From the NCBI GenBank assembly GCA_902598525.1, contig CACKBZ010000006.1:1-62606 (forward strand): 62,606 nt of DNA, in the 5' to 3' direction. The notes beneath the pieces are model-generated. The model was not told where the DNA came from. It saw nothing but the letters and a program-made list of their open reading frames with translations, and did no database searches. Source of the DNA: an uncultured Bacteroidota bacterium. GTDB taxonomy: Bacteria; Bacteroidota; Bacteroidia; Flavobacteriales; Flavobacteriaceae. This document shows, piece after piece, positions 25,014 through 34,198 of the stretch. Every line of letters starts with the position of its first letter. Positions within the stretch are counted from its first letter, which is position 1. A program made the position numbers and the translations under genes.

Positions 25014-25909
25014 TTCATTATTAGCTCGTTGTATTTAAAAATATCATTATAGCCTTTATTTCTAAAATAATCTGTAGTCAATTCACTTGATGATGCGAGG
25101 ATGAAGTCACCACCCCACGCTCCTAAGCTTTTAATTTCCCCTTTAAAATCACTGAATAATATATTTTTTATAGTTTCTCTTGCTGTTAATTTGGATATGA
25201 TATCTTCATGCTCTTTTATCAGAGAATTAAATTCTATTTGATTATTACATGAAATAATTTGACTAGTAATATTAGAAATCTCCTCAATATACATATTTTG
25301 ATTTTTGATATTTTTAAATTTTTTTATTTCTTCTAATGAGTTTTTCTTTTTATTTAGGTATACCAAATATAATTTATCCTTAAAAGGAGGATCAAAATTT
25401 ACTTTTTTTACTGTTCTTTTATTTCTATGAATCTTATATAATAGTGATGTATTTGACTTTGCACATGCAATATCATAACCACTTCCATTAAATATCTTAT
25501 CATTTAAATAATAGGGATCAATTTTGGCAAACTCTGCTAAATTATTAATAAGAGTTGATGAAGAACCTAGCCCCCAATTTTTATTAAATGTCAATTTTGT
25601 TATTATTTCAGATCCATTTAATTTTAAAAAGTCAGTATTTATAGTTCTAATACAAGTAATTATTTTTTTTAATCTATCTGACATTTTATCAGAAGATGAA
25701 AAAATAACTTCGAGATTATCTTTATCGAATTCGCAATTAAACCAAATCTTTTCATTATTATTATAGCTAATCCACTTAATCTTGTTTGATGGATTATTTT
25801 TGACTTTTAAATGTTGTCCATAGATTGTTGGAAGAGCTAAACTAAGTGCTCCATTTAGAACAACATATTCTCCAGTTAGTAGAAGTTTCCCATTACTATA
25901 GAATTCCAT
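25007..25909 (-). CDS. GYDIA-family GHMP kinase
   Basis: A small-molecule kinase of the galactokinase/homoserine/mevalonate/phosphomevalonate superfamily, 300 residues. The N-terminus FYSNGKLLLTGEYVVLNGA is the superfamily substrate motif. The ATP loop is NKNWGLGSSSTLI near residue 110, and the family tag GSGYDIACAKS is near 142. The C-terminal motif GAWGGDFILASS is present. It directly follows HMG-CoA reductase on the same strand (adjacent coordinates), which points to the mevalonate pathway, probably as mevalonate or phosphomevalonate kinase. The exact substrate is not determined by sequence. Confidence 0.88.
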   Translation of the reverse strand: MEFYSNGKLLLTGEYVVLNGALSLALPTIYGQHLKVKNNPSNKIKWISYNNNEKIWFNCEFDKDNLEVIFSSSDKMSDRLKKIITCIRTINTDFLKLNGSEIITKLTFNKNWGLGSSSTLINNLAEFAKIDPYYLNDKIFNGSGYDIACAKSNTSLLYKIHRNKRTVKKVNFDPPFKDKLYLVYLNKKKNSLEEIKKFKNIKNQNMYIEEISNITSQIISCNNQIEFNSLIKEHEDIISKLTARETIKNILFSDFKGEIKSLGAWGGDFILASSSELTTDYFRNKGYNDIFKYNELIMNQ

Positions 25910-27217
25910 CTATTTATTTAATTTAAGAAATTGATTTACTGAGCTACTATTTATTTCTTTATTAAAGAAATATGTTTTTGCCTTTCTAATCTGCTCTTCA
26001 CTTGCATTATTCTTTATAAGTAGATTAATTAAATGCATTTTCATGTGTCCTTCTTGAATTCCTGATGTAATTAAGGATTTGACTGCAGCAAAATTTTGAG
26101 CTAGTCCAACAGAAGCAATAATGCACATCAGATCTTTAGAGGATGGATTATCTAAAATTTGTAATGAAAGTTTTACAAGTGGGTGTAGATCTGTGATTCC
26201 TCCAACTGTGCCAACAGATAAAGGAATTTTGAGGCTTAGTCTAAATTTATTACCAGATATTGAACACTCAGATAAACTCTGATATTTAGAGTTTGATGAT
26301 GCATAAGCGTGTATACCAGCTTCTACTGCTCTAAAATCATTTCCTGTGGCAATTAAAATTGCATCTATTCCATTCATAATTCCTTTATTATGTGTGACAG
26401 CTCTACTTATATCAATCTTAGCAATGTCAAAGGCATACTTCATTTTTTCTGCAAACTCTTTAGGCTCTAAATTTGTAATATCAACTAAATCATTAATATC
26501 ACATTCTGCATAAGACTCAACAATACAATCAGGTGTATAATTTGATAATATTGACATTATTATGTTGATACCAAAATCATTTTTTTTAAAGTACTCATGA
26601 GACAGCTCTTTTATTTTTTTTGACATTGATTCAAGACATGAATTAATAAAATTTGCACCCATTGAATCTGAAGTATTAAAATCAACAGATAATTGAAAAT
26701 AGTTTTTTAGTTCACCTGTTTTATCAATTAGTTTAATAGAAGATATTCCACCACCTCTCTTTTTCATATTCTTTGCAATGATATCTGTAGATTTTAGGAT
26801 TTCTTTTTTATTAATTTTAATAAATTCTTCAAGAATATTTTTATCACCATCAAAAGAAAAATGTATTTGCCCCTTTTTTGTAAAGCTCTTAACTTCGGTT
26901 TTAAATCCTCCTTTATCAAACCAAAATTTAGCTGCATTAGATAAAGCTGCAACAACGGAGCTTTCTTCTGTTACTAGTGGTATAGTATAAATTTTATCAT
27001 TAATTAAAAAATTTGGGGAAACAGAATATGGAAGATAAAAATTAGAGATACTATTTTCAGAAAATGAATCATGTATTGCCTGAATATCCTTGTTAGAATT
27101 TAAATATTTATCAAGTATTAATTTAACTTGATGTGAATTATCAAGAATATTTTTTTTTAACCAATCAATCTTTTCAGCCCTTGAAAGTTTTGAAAAACCA
27201 ATTATTTTATTTGGCAT
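25910..27217 (-). CDS. mvaA: hydroxymethylglutaryl-CoA reductase, class II
   Basis: Reduces HMG-CoA to mevalonate, feeding isoprenoids and therefore the carotenoids encoded elsewhere in the window. The 435-residue protein has the class II layout: TEESSVVAALSNAAKFWF near residue 85 (catalytic Glu region), THNKGIMNGIDAI with the catalytic Lys and ATGNDFRAVEAG with the catalytic Asp near 275-295, GTVGGITDLHPLV near 335, and the catalytic His in GIQEGHMKMH near 393. Class II enzymes are often called degradative, but in flavobacteria this is the biosynthetic enzyme. It forms a two-gene unit with the GYDIA kinase. Confidence 0.94.
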   Translation of the reverse strand: MPNKIIGFSKLSRAEKIDWLKKNILDNSHQVKLILDKYLNSNKDIQAIHDSFSENSISNFYLPYSVSPNFLINDKIYTIPLVTEESSVVAALSNAAKFWFDKGGFKTEVKSFTKKGQIHFSFDGDKNILEEFIKINKKEILKSTDIIAKNMKKRGGGISSIKLIDKTGELKNYFQLSVDFNTSDSMGANFINSCLESMSKKIKELSHEYFKKNDFGINIIMSILSNYTPDCIVESYAECDINDLVDITNLEPKEFAEKMKYAFDIAKIDISRAVTHNKGIMNGIDAILIATGNDFRAVEAGIHAYASSNSKYQSLSECSISGNKFRLSLKIPLSVGTVGGITDLHPLVKLSLQILDNPSSKDLMCIIASVGLAQNFAAVKSLITSGIQEGHMKMHLINLLIKNNASEEQIRKAKTYFFNKEINSSSVNQFLKLNK

Positions 27218-27281
27218 AATTTTCTTTTCTTTATGTAAATATAAGTGAAATCAAAATCAATATAATTTAAGCTATCATTCA

Positions 27282-28835
27282 ATGAATAATATTAATCTAT
27301 TTAATGGAGACGAAATAAATCAGAAAACAATTCTTGGTCATCCGTCTGGTCTTTTTACACTTTTTTTTACAGAAATGTGGGAAAGGTTTTCATATTATGG
27401 AATGAGGGCAATCTTAGTGTTATTCCTAATCTCTTCAATAGATAATGAAGGCTGGGGTTGGGAAAGGTCTGAGGCTTTGGAATTATATGCATTATATACT
27501 GGACTTGTCTATGTTACACCAATTTTTGGCGGATTAATTGCAGATAGACTTATTGGATATAGGAAATCTATCGTTGCTGGAGCATTTTTGATGACCCTTG
27601 GACATGCTGCTATGGCTCTTGAGGTTTTCTATGATTTCTATCTATACATTGGATTAGCTTTACTGATATTAGGTAACGGTCTTTTTAAACCAAATATTAG
27701 CTCAATAGTCGGTCAAATGTATAAAGATGAAGGTAAACTAAAAGATGGAGCGTATACAATTTTCTATATGGGAATTAATGCTGGAGCCTTTCTTGGAATA
27801 CTTCTATGTGGTTACATAGGTGAAAATGTAAATTGGCATTATGGATTTGGATTGGCTGGTATTTTTATGTTATTTGGAATGCTCCAATTTCATTTTGGTC
27901 AAAACATATTTGGAGATGTTGGCTTGAGACCAAAAGAATCAAAAAAAATTGAAGAAAAAGATAATAATGTTCAGACCTCAAGAAAAGTTACTATCGATAG
28001 GCTTCTTGTAATTGTAATTCTTTCATTTGTGACTATATTTTTTTGGTGGGGATTTGAACAAGCAGGAGGAAGTATGACAATCTTTGCAAGTGATTACACA
28101 GCAAGAGGACTGGAGGGGACAGGCGCCCTAATATTTAAAATAGTTAATACACTCTTAACTATTGTCCCAATGATTATTCTAACAATAATTCTTTATCTAC
28201 TTTTTAAAAATACTTTTGAAAAGTATGCAGTTTCAAATATTTTTCTAGCTTCGAGTTTTGTCATTATTTGGGGAATAGTGATTTGGATGTTATCAAGAGA
28301 GTTTCTTGAGGATGCAACAGAAGTGCCTGCCTCTTGGTTCGCAATATTAAATTCTTTTTTTATAATTGTTTTTGCACCAATTTTTTCTAAAATATGGCAA
28401 TCAAAATATAATCCAACCGGACCAATAAAATTTGGCTTAGGTTTAATTTTAATGGCAACAGGGTTTGCAATTTTATCTTATGGATCTATTGATATCCCTC
28501 TTGGAGCTTCTAAAGCTTCTCAAAGCATGATATTCCTAATTTTAGCTTATTTATTTCATACACTCGGCGAGTTATGTGTTTCTCCCGTAGGGTTATCTTA
28601 TGTAAGTAAATTAGCTCCAAAAAAAATTGTTGGATTTATGTTTGCTATTTGGCTTCTATCTAGTGCAATAGCCAATTTTTTTGCTGGAATAACTGGTAGT
28701 TATATCGATCCTATTGTTGAAGACTATGGAATGGCAGTCTTCTTTTTAATTTTTGCAATTATACCTACTGTTGTAGGTTTATTAATGATTTTTTCAAACA
28801 AAAAAATTGTTAGAATGATGCACGGGATTAACTAA
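27282..28835 (+). CDS. proton-dependent oligopeptide transporter (POT/PTR family MFS)
   Basis: Inner-membrane symporter for di- and tripeptides, 517 residues with about 12-14 helices. The POT signature EMWERFSYYGMRAIL is near residue 31. The second motif GNGLFKPNISSIVGQMY is near 135, and the stretch FWWGFEQAGGSMTIFA in the second half is typical of the family. The gene is divergent from mvaA, with a 64-base gap, and overlaps the end of convergent lpxB by 8 bases. Confidence 0.94.
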   Translation: MNNINLFNGDEINQKTILGHPSGLFTLFFTEMWERFSYYGMRAILVLFLISSIDNEGWGWERSEALELYALYTGLVYVTPIFGGLIADRLIGYRKSIVAGAFLMTLGHAAMALEVFYDFYLYIGLALLILGNGLFKPNISSIVGQMYKDEGKLKDGAYTIFYMGINAGAFLGILLCGYIGENVNWHYGFGLAGIFMLFGMLQFHFGQNIFGDVGLRPKESKKIEEKDNNVQTSRKVTIDRLLVIVILSFVTIFFWWGFEQAGGSMTIFASDYTARGLEGTGALIFKIVNTLLTIVPMIILTIILYLLFKNTFEKYAVSNIFLASSFVIIWGIVIWMLSREFLEDATEVPASWFAILNSFFIIVFAPIFSKIWQSKYNPTGPIKFGLGLILMATGFAILSYGSIDIPLGASKASQSMIFLILAYLFHTLGELCVSPVGLSYVSKLAPKKIVGFMFAIWLLSSAIANFFAGITGSYIDPIVEDYGMAVFFLIFAIIPTVVGLLMIFSNKKIVRMMHGIN

Positions 28836-29925
28836 ATATTGATGAAGCAATTTTCTTAGTTGTATCTTTAACAGACAATAGATCATATATTTTAGAATAC
28901 TCTTGAATAATTTTTGATCTTTTTTCTTCTCTACAAAGTTTATTAAATTCATAACTAAGATTTTTCTTGTTGAGATCATCTTGAATGAGTTCTTTAATAA
29001 TATCCTTTTCTAATATAATATTGACTAAAGATATATGTCTTATTTTAACAAATAATTTACCAACAAAGAAACTAAGAAAACTTGTTTTATAGCATACTAT
29101 TTGAGGTACCTTAAAAAGAGAGCACTCTAATGAAGCTGTTCCACTTGTAACAATAGCTGCAAAAGAATTTGTTAATAGGTCATATGTTTTATTATATACT
29201 ATAAATAAATTCGGATGAGCACCTAAGTCGTATAGCTTTGGATCAACATTATTTACACCAGCAATTATAAAATTATAATCAGGATAATTACTAATTATTG
29301 ATAAAAAAATTGGCAGCATAGTTTTGATTTCCTGAATTCGACTACCTGGTAAAAAAGCGACAATTGGCTTGTTACTAGGAATATTATTTTTTTTAAAAAA
29401 ACTAGTATTTGATTTATATGAATTAATAACTTCAATTAAAGGATGACCAAAATAAAATGTTTCCATTTTATGCTTCTCTGAATAGTACTTCTTCTCAAAA
29501 GGAAAAATTACAAACAGCTTATCGATACTTTTTTTTATATTTTTAATTCTTCCTTCTTTCCAAGCCCATATTTGAGGACTTATATAATAGTAGTTTTTAA
29601 ATCCTTTTTTTTTAGCCCAGTCACAAATCCTTAGGTTAAAGCCCGGATAGTCAATATAAATTATTTTATCAGGATTAAATTCAATTATATCTCTTTTGCA
29701 GAGACTAATATTACTAAAAATTTTGTTAAGGTTCATGATTACCTCATAAAACCCCATAAATGCAAGTTCCCTTATATGCTTGACAATAGTTCCTCCACTT
29801 AAAATCATTTTATCTCCACCCCAGAATCTAATTTTAGCATTTTTATCTAGAGACTTTATCTCAGTGATTAAACGAGAACCATATAAGTCTCCTGACGCTT
29901 CTCCAACAATTATGTAATATTTCAT
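28828..29925 (-). CDS. lpxB: lipid-A-disaccharide synthase
   Basis: Glycosyltransferase that joins UDP-diacylglucosamine and lipid X in lipid A synthesis at the inner membrane. The N-terminus YYIIVGEASGDLYGSRLI is diagnostic, followed by FWGGDKM, AFMGFYEV, YIDYPGFNLRI and PQIWAWKEGRIKNIKK. The nucleotide-sugar site shows FLPGSRIQEIK and TSGTASLECSLFKVPQIVCYK. At 365 residues the length is normal. Its ATG overlaps the surE stop (ATGA), so the two are coupled, a common flavobacterial pair. Confidence 0.96.
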   Translation of the reverse strand: MKYYIIVGEASGDLYGSRLITEIKSLDKNAKIRFWGGDKMILSGGTIVKHIRELAFMGFYEVIMNLNKIFSNISLCKRDIIEFNPDKIIYIDYPGFNLRICDWAKKKGFKNYYYISPQIWAWKEGRIKNIKKSIDKLFVIFPFEKKYYSEKHKMETFYFGHPLIEVINSYKSNTSFFKKNNIPSNKPIVAFLPGSRIQEIKTMLPIFLSIISNYPDYNFIIAGVNNVDPKLYDLGAHPNLFIVYNKTYDLLTNSFAAIVTSGTASLECSLFKVPQIVCYKTSFLSFFVGKLFVKIRHISLVNIILEKDIIKELIQDDLNKKNLSYEFNKLCREEKRSKIIQEYSKIYDLLSVKDTTKKIASSIFS

Positions 29926-30692
29926 TTAAAATCCCACTGGTTTAGACCCTTAATTGCATGGTGTGCAGTTAAGTCAAATTTGACCGGTACAATTGAAATA
30001 AAATTATTATTTAGAGCCCACTCGTCGGTATCTTCTCCCAGATCTTCATTAATAAACTTGCCAGTTAACCAATAGTATTCTTGACCAAGAGGATTTTTTC
30101 TTTTATCAAACTCCTCAATCCAATATGCCATTGCTTGCCTACAAATTTTAACTCCTTTAATATCAGATTTCTTTACTGATGGAATATTAACATTTAATAC
30201 AACTCCTTTTGGAATTCCATTATTTAGTGCATTTAACGTAATCATACTAATAAAACTTTTAGATTGTTCAAAATCTGCATTCCATCTATAATCTAAAAGA
30301 GAAAAACCTATAGCAGGAATTCCTTCAATTCCAGCCTCAATTGCAGCACTCATAGTGCCTGAATATATAACATTAATCGATGAGTTTGAACCATGATTAA
30401 TTCCAGACACACATAAATCAGGTTTTCTGGGCATTAACTCATTAATGGCTAATTTTACACAATCGGCAGGGGTTCCTGAACAACTATACTCAGTAATCTC
30501 AGAATCTTTTGGAGTAATTCTGGATGAATGTAATGTTGAGTTTATTGTTATAGCATGTCCCATTCCTGATTGTGGGCTATCCGGTGCAACAACGACAATA
30601 TCGCCTATATCTTTCATTATAGTTATTAGAGTTCTTATTCCAGGAGCATTTATGCCATCATCATTTGTGACTAAAATAAGTGGTCTTTCCAT
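29922..30692 (-). CDS. surE: 5'/3'-nucleotidase SurE
   Basis: Metal-dependent phosphatase of nucleoside monophosphates in the cytoplasm. The N-terminal metal site ILVTNDDGINAPGI is exact for the family, followed by VVAPDSPQSGMGHAIT and CSGTPADCVKLA. The metal-binding Asn is in CVSGINHGSN, and IYSGTMSAAIEA follows. At 256 residues the length is normal. The gene is upstream of and overlaps lpxB, and is divergent from the tail-specific protease, with 108 bases between starts. Confidence 0.96.
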   Translation of the reverse strand: MERPLILVTNDDGINAPGIRTLITIMKDIGDIVVVAPDSPQSGMGHAITINSTLHSSRITPKDSEITEYSCSGTPADCVKLAINELMPRKPDLCVSGINHGSNSSINVIYSGTMSAAIEAGIEGIPAIGFSLLDYRWNADFEQSKSFISMITLNALNNGIPKGVVLNVNIPSVKKSDIKGVKICRQAMAYWIEEFDKRKNPLGQEYYWLTGKFINEDLGEDTDEWALNNNFISIVPVKFDLTAHHAIKGLNQWDFK

Positions 30693-30800
30693 TTATAACT
30701 ATTTAATGTAAAGATATGAAAACGTTTTACTCTTTTAACTTTAACATAAACTTTGCTGTTATTAGGTTTACCTTAATTTTTTTTCATTTATTTTAGCATA

Positions 30801-32942
30801 ATGATCTTACGAATATTTGGATTAATTATATCAGGTATAATCTCACTTGTAATTTATTTTGAAGTTTCTAACTTCAAATTTTCAAGTGATGAACCCAATA
30901 AAGATAGATTGCTTATTGACCTTGTCTCTTATGTATTAGATAAATTACATTATAATCCTAAAATAATTAATGATGATTTCTCATCAAAAGTATTCGATGA
31001 TTTCATTGATGCTGTTGACTCACAGAAAAGATTTTTTCTAGAATCTGATATTCAGATTTTATCAGAGTATAAATTACTTATAGATGATCAAATAAATTCA
31101 TCTGATATTACTTTTTTTAATGTGTCATATGAGATATTAAAAAAAAGAATTTCTGATGTTGAAGGTTTCTATGAGGCAATCTTAAATCAACCATTTGATT
31201 TTAATATAGACGAAGATATAAATCTTGACTATGAGAATTTGTCATATGCTTCAAACATAGATGAATTAAGAAATCTTTGGAGGAAAAGGTTAAAATTGTC
31301 AACACTTGATGCTTTTGCCTCAAAAAAAGAAATAAACGAAGATAAAATTGATCAAGAAGAAAATCAATTGAAATCAGATGAAGAAATTGAAAAAGAATCT
31401 AGATTATCAACTAAAGAAAACCTCAAAGATTTTTTTCAATTTAATAGCGAGTTGGAAAGAACTGACTGGTTTTCTCTTTATTTAAATTCCATTGTAACTC
31501 AATATGACCCGCATACTACTTATTTAGCTCCAGAGGCTAAAGAGGTTTTTGATCAAAATATTTCAGGTAAGTTTCAGGGTATTGGTGCAAGGTTATCAAA
31601 AAGAAAACAACAAGTTGAAATTGTAGAAGTAATTATTGGTGGGCCAGTTTGGAGAGATAACCTTTTAAATGTTGGAGATATAATAATCTCAGTTGCTCAG
31701 TCTGAAGATGAAGAGCCTACAGAAATATCATTAATGAAATTAAGTGATGCTACTGATCTGATAAAAGGTGAAAAAGGGACAAATGTATATTTAACTGTTA
31801 AAAGAGTAGATGGAGGTGTAGAGCAAATAGTTGTGACTAGAGATATAGTTGAACTTGAAGAGACATATGCAAAATCCTCAATAATTAAGGACGAAAGCTC
31901 AAAATATGGTCTAATTAATCTACCGAGATTTTATGTTGATTTTGACGACTATGGCGAAAGAAATGCAGCAACCGATTTAAAAAAAGAAATCTTAAATCTT
32001 AAATCAAAAGGCATAAATGGATTAATTTTAGATTTGAGAAATAATGGAGGAGGATCTTTAAAAACTGTAGTTGATATTACTGGCTTTTTTATTGAAAAGG
32101 GTCCAGTTGTTCAAGTTAAAAGCATTGGAGGTAGAAGGGAAATTTTGAGAGATAATGATCCTTCAATTATTTGGGATGGTCCACTAGTAGTTCTAGTAAA
32201 TGAATTTTCTGCCTCTGCTTCTGAAATCTTAGCAGCAGCTTTACAAGATTATAATAGAGCTATAATACTTGGAAGTAACCAAACTTATGGTAAGGGAACT
32301 GTTCAAAATATTATTGATCTAAATAATGTTATTTCAGGAAGTACATATGGTGACTTAGGTTCTCTAAAAATTACTACTGATAAATTTTACAGGGTAAATG
32401 GTGGTTCAACTCAACTTGAAGGAGTTAAAAGTGATATAACATTTCCAAACAGATACTCTTATATTGATATAGGTGAAAGAGATCTTGAAAATCCATTAAA
32501 TTGGGATAAGATTGACCCAGCTAGATATAATAGTTTGGATAAAATGTTTAATTATTCAAAGTTAATCTCAAATAGTAATGAAAGAATTCGAAATAGTGAG
32601 TTTTTCTCATTAATTGATGAGCATGCCTCTTGGGTTAGATCACAACAAGATGATAAAACTATATCTTTAGAATACAATACATATAAAAACGACCTAGATA
32701 TGTCAAAGTTGCAAAATGATAAATTGAAAATAATTGATAATTTCAAATCAACATATAATTTTCAATGGAATTTTGTTGATGAATTGGATGATAGCTCATA
32801 TAATAATGATATGAAAGAAATAAGAGACAGGTGGATTGAATCACTTCAAAAGGATATATATGTTAATGAGGCGATGAATCTACTTAAAGATTTATCCAAT
32901 TTGAATTCAAATCAAATTCTATCTCAACTAAATATAGACTAG
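30801..32942 (+). CDS. prc: C-terminal processing (tail-specific) protease, S41
   Basis: Periplasmic serine protease that trims or degrades proteins from their C-termini. The 713-residue protein begins with a hydrophobic segment (about 3-22), then a Prc-type helical N-terminal domain, a PDZ domain near 280-350 (GKFQGIGARLSKR ... VGDIIISVAQ), and the S41 catalytic core. The nucleophile lies in NEFSASASEILAAALQDY and the general-base lysine in NQTYGKGTVQNI. The C-terminal DUF3340-like region is also present. Its end overlaps convergent rodA by 4 bases. Confidence 0.93.
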   Translation: MILRIFGLIISGIISLVIYFEVSNFKFSSDEPNKDRLLIDLVSYVLDKLHYNPKIINDDFSSKVFDDFIDAVDSQKRFFLESDIQILSEYKLLIDDQINSSDITFFNVSYEILKKRISDVEGFYEAILNQPFDFNIDEDINLDYENLSYASNIDELRNLWRKRLKLSTLDAFASKKEINEDKIDQEENQLKSDEEIEKESRLSTKENLKDFFQFNSELERTDWFSLYLNSIVTQYDPHTTYLAPEAKEVFDQNISGKFQGIGARLSKRKQQVEIVEVIIGGPVWRDNLLNVGDIIISVAQSEDEEPTEISLMKLSDATDLIKGEKGTNVYLTVKRVDGGVEQIVVTRDIVELEETYAKSSIIKDESSKYGLINLPRFYVDFDDYGERNAATDLKKEILNLKSKGINGLILDLRNNGGGSLKTVVDITGFFIEKGPVVQVKSIGGRREILRDNDPSIIWDGPLVVLVNEFSASASEILAAALQDYNRAIILGSNQTYGKGTVQNIIDLNNVISGSTYGDLGSLKITTDKFYRVNGGSTQLEGVKSDITFPNRYSYIDIGERDLENPLNWDKIDPARYNSLDKMFNYSKLISNSNERIRNSEFFSLIDEHASWVRSQQDDKTISLEYNTYKNDLDMSKLQNDKLKIIDNFKSTYNFQWNFVDELDDSSYNNDMKEIRDRWIESLQKDIYVNEAMNLLKDLSNLNSNQILSQLNID

Positions 32943-34198
32943 TCTTCTTTTAATCTACTGGAATCAAAATTTATATATACAAAGAACATTAAGCTAAAAA
33001 TAAGTAAGCTTGATCCTCCATAGCTTATAAACGGTAATGGAATACCAATTGAGGGAATCAGCCCAATAGACATTCCTACATTTATAAAAAAGTGAAAGAA
33101 AATTAGGCTTGCAAAGCAATAGGAATAAATACGTCTAAAATGGTTCGGTTGCTTTTCTGCTCTAGATATAAGTCTGATTATAAGAATAGAAAATAGTAAA
33201 ATGGTAAGAGAAGTACCCATAAAACCCCATTCCTCTCCTATTGTACTAAAAATAAAGTCAGTATGCTGTCTTGGAACAAAATTTCCTTTAGTTTGAGTAC
33301 CCTCTAAAAAACCAGTACCAAAAAGCCCACCATTAGTTATTGCAATTTTAGATTGATTAATATTATACCCAATTCCACTAGTATCTATCTCTTTTCCGAG
33401 AACTAAATTTATTCTATCTCTATGCCTCTGTTCCAAGACGTTATCAAATAAATAATTGGTTGAGAAGGAAATAGCAATTAGTAAGAAAAATGAAAATATT
33501 AATTTAAGTAATGAAATTTTAAACTTCTTATTTCTTAAATAAATTAAATAAGTAAAAAAAATAATTGACAGTATGGCTAAGCTGACAAGAAAACTAAACT
33601 TTAATGTCAGGAATAAAGTTAAGATAATAGATAATCCAAAATAAAAATAATTAAGATTTAGTCCTTCACGAATAACAGGAAATATAAAAGCTAAAAAAAT
33701 TAATGCTGTACCAGGATCAGGTTGAATTGTAGTAAGAATTATAGGAACTAGTATAATTATCAATACGACTATTATATCTTTATTACTTTTTAAATCTGTC
33801 TGAATAATACTTAAAAATTTTGATAAAAATAAAGCTGTCCCGAATTTAGCAAGTTCACTTGGTTGAAAACTTATTGGACCAATAGCATACCATGATTTTG
33901 CTCCCCCCCTTTCGACACCAAAAATAAATAGACCAACAAGAAGTATTATAGATAAAAAATATACTATGGATGTTGAATTATCAATAAACTTACTCTTTGT
34001 AAAAAGTATAAATATGAATGCAATTAGAGATAGGAAAAAAAAGATCACTTGTTTTCCAACAATAGAGCCTACATTAAATAAATTTGTAAAAGATTCATTA
34101 AAACTTGAGGAATAGATATTTATTATACCAAATGATACCAGACCAATATATAAAGCAATTGAAACAACATCATACTTTAATACACTCAGTCTATTCAT
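32939..34198 (-). CDS. rodA: rod shape-determining peptidoglycan glycosyltransferase RodA
   Basis: SEDS-family membrane enzyme that polymerises glycan strands during elongation together with PBP2. The 419 residues contain about ten hydrophobic helices. Motifs include GGAKSWYAIGPISFQPSELAK near 100, QPDPGTALIF near 160, the periplasmic loop with QSKIAITNGGLFGTGF and TDFIFSTIGEEWGF near 285-325, and GIPLPFISYGGSSL near the end. Its first 8 bases overlap the PBP2 gene. It is the last gene of the purH-mreBCD-mrdA-rodA run. Confidence 0.96.
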   Translation of the reverse strand: MNRLSVLKYDVVSIALYIGLVSFGIINIYSSSFNESFTNLFNVGSIVGKQVIFFFLSLIAFIFILFTKSKFIDNSTSIVYFLSIILLVGLFIFGVERGGAKSWYAIGPISFQPSELAKFGTALFLSKFLSIIQTDLKSNKDIIVVLIIILVPIILTTIQPDPGTALIFLAFIFPVIREGLNLNYFYFGLSIILTLFLTLKFSFLVSLAILSIIFFTYLIYLRNKKFKISLLKLIFSFFLLIAISFSTNYLFDNVLEQRHRDRINLVLGKEIDTSGIGYNINQSKIAITNGGLFGTGFLEGTQTKGNFVPRQHTDFIFSTIGEEWGFMGTSLTILLFSILIIRLISRAEKQPNHFRRIYSYCFASLIFFHFFINVGMSIGLIPSIGIPLPFISYGGSSLLIFSLMFFVYINFDSSRLKED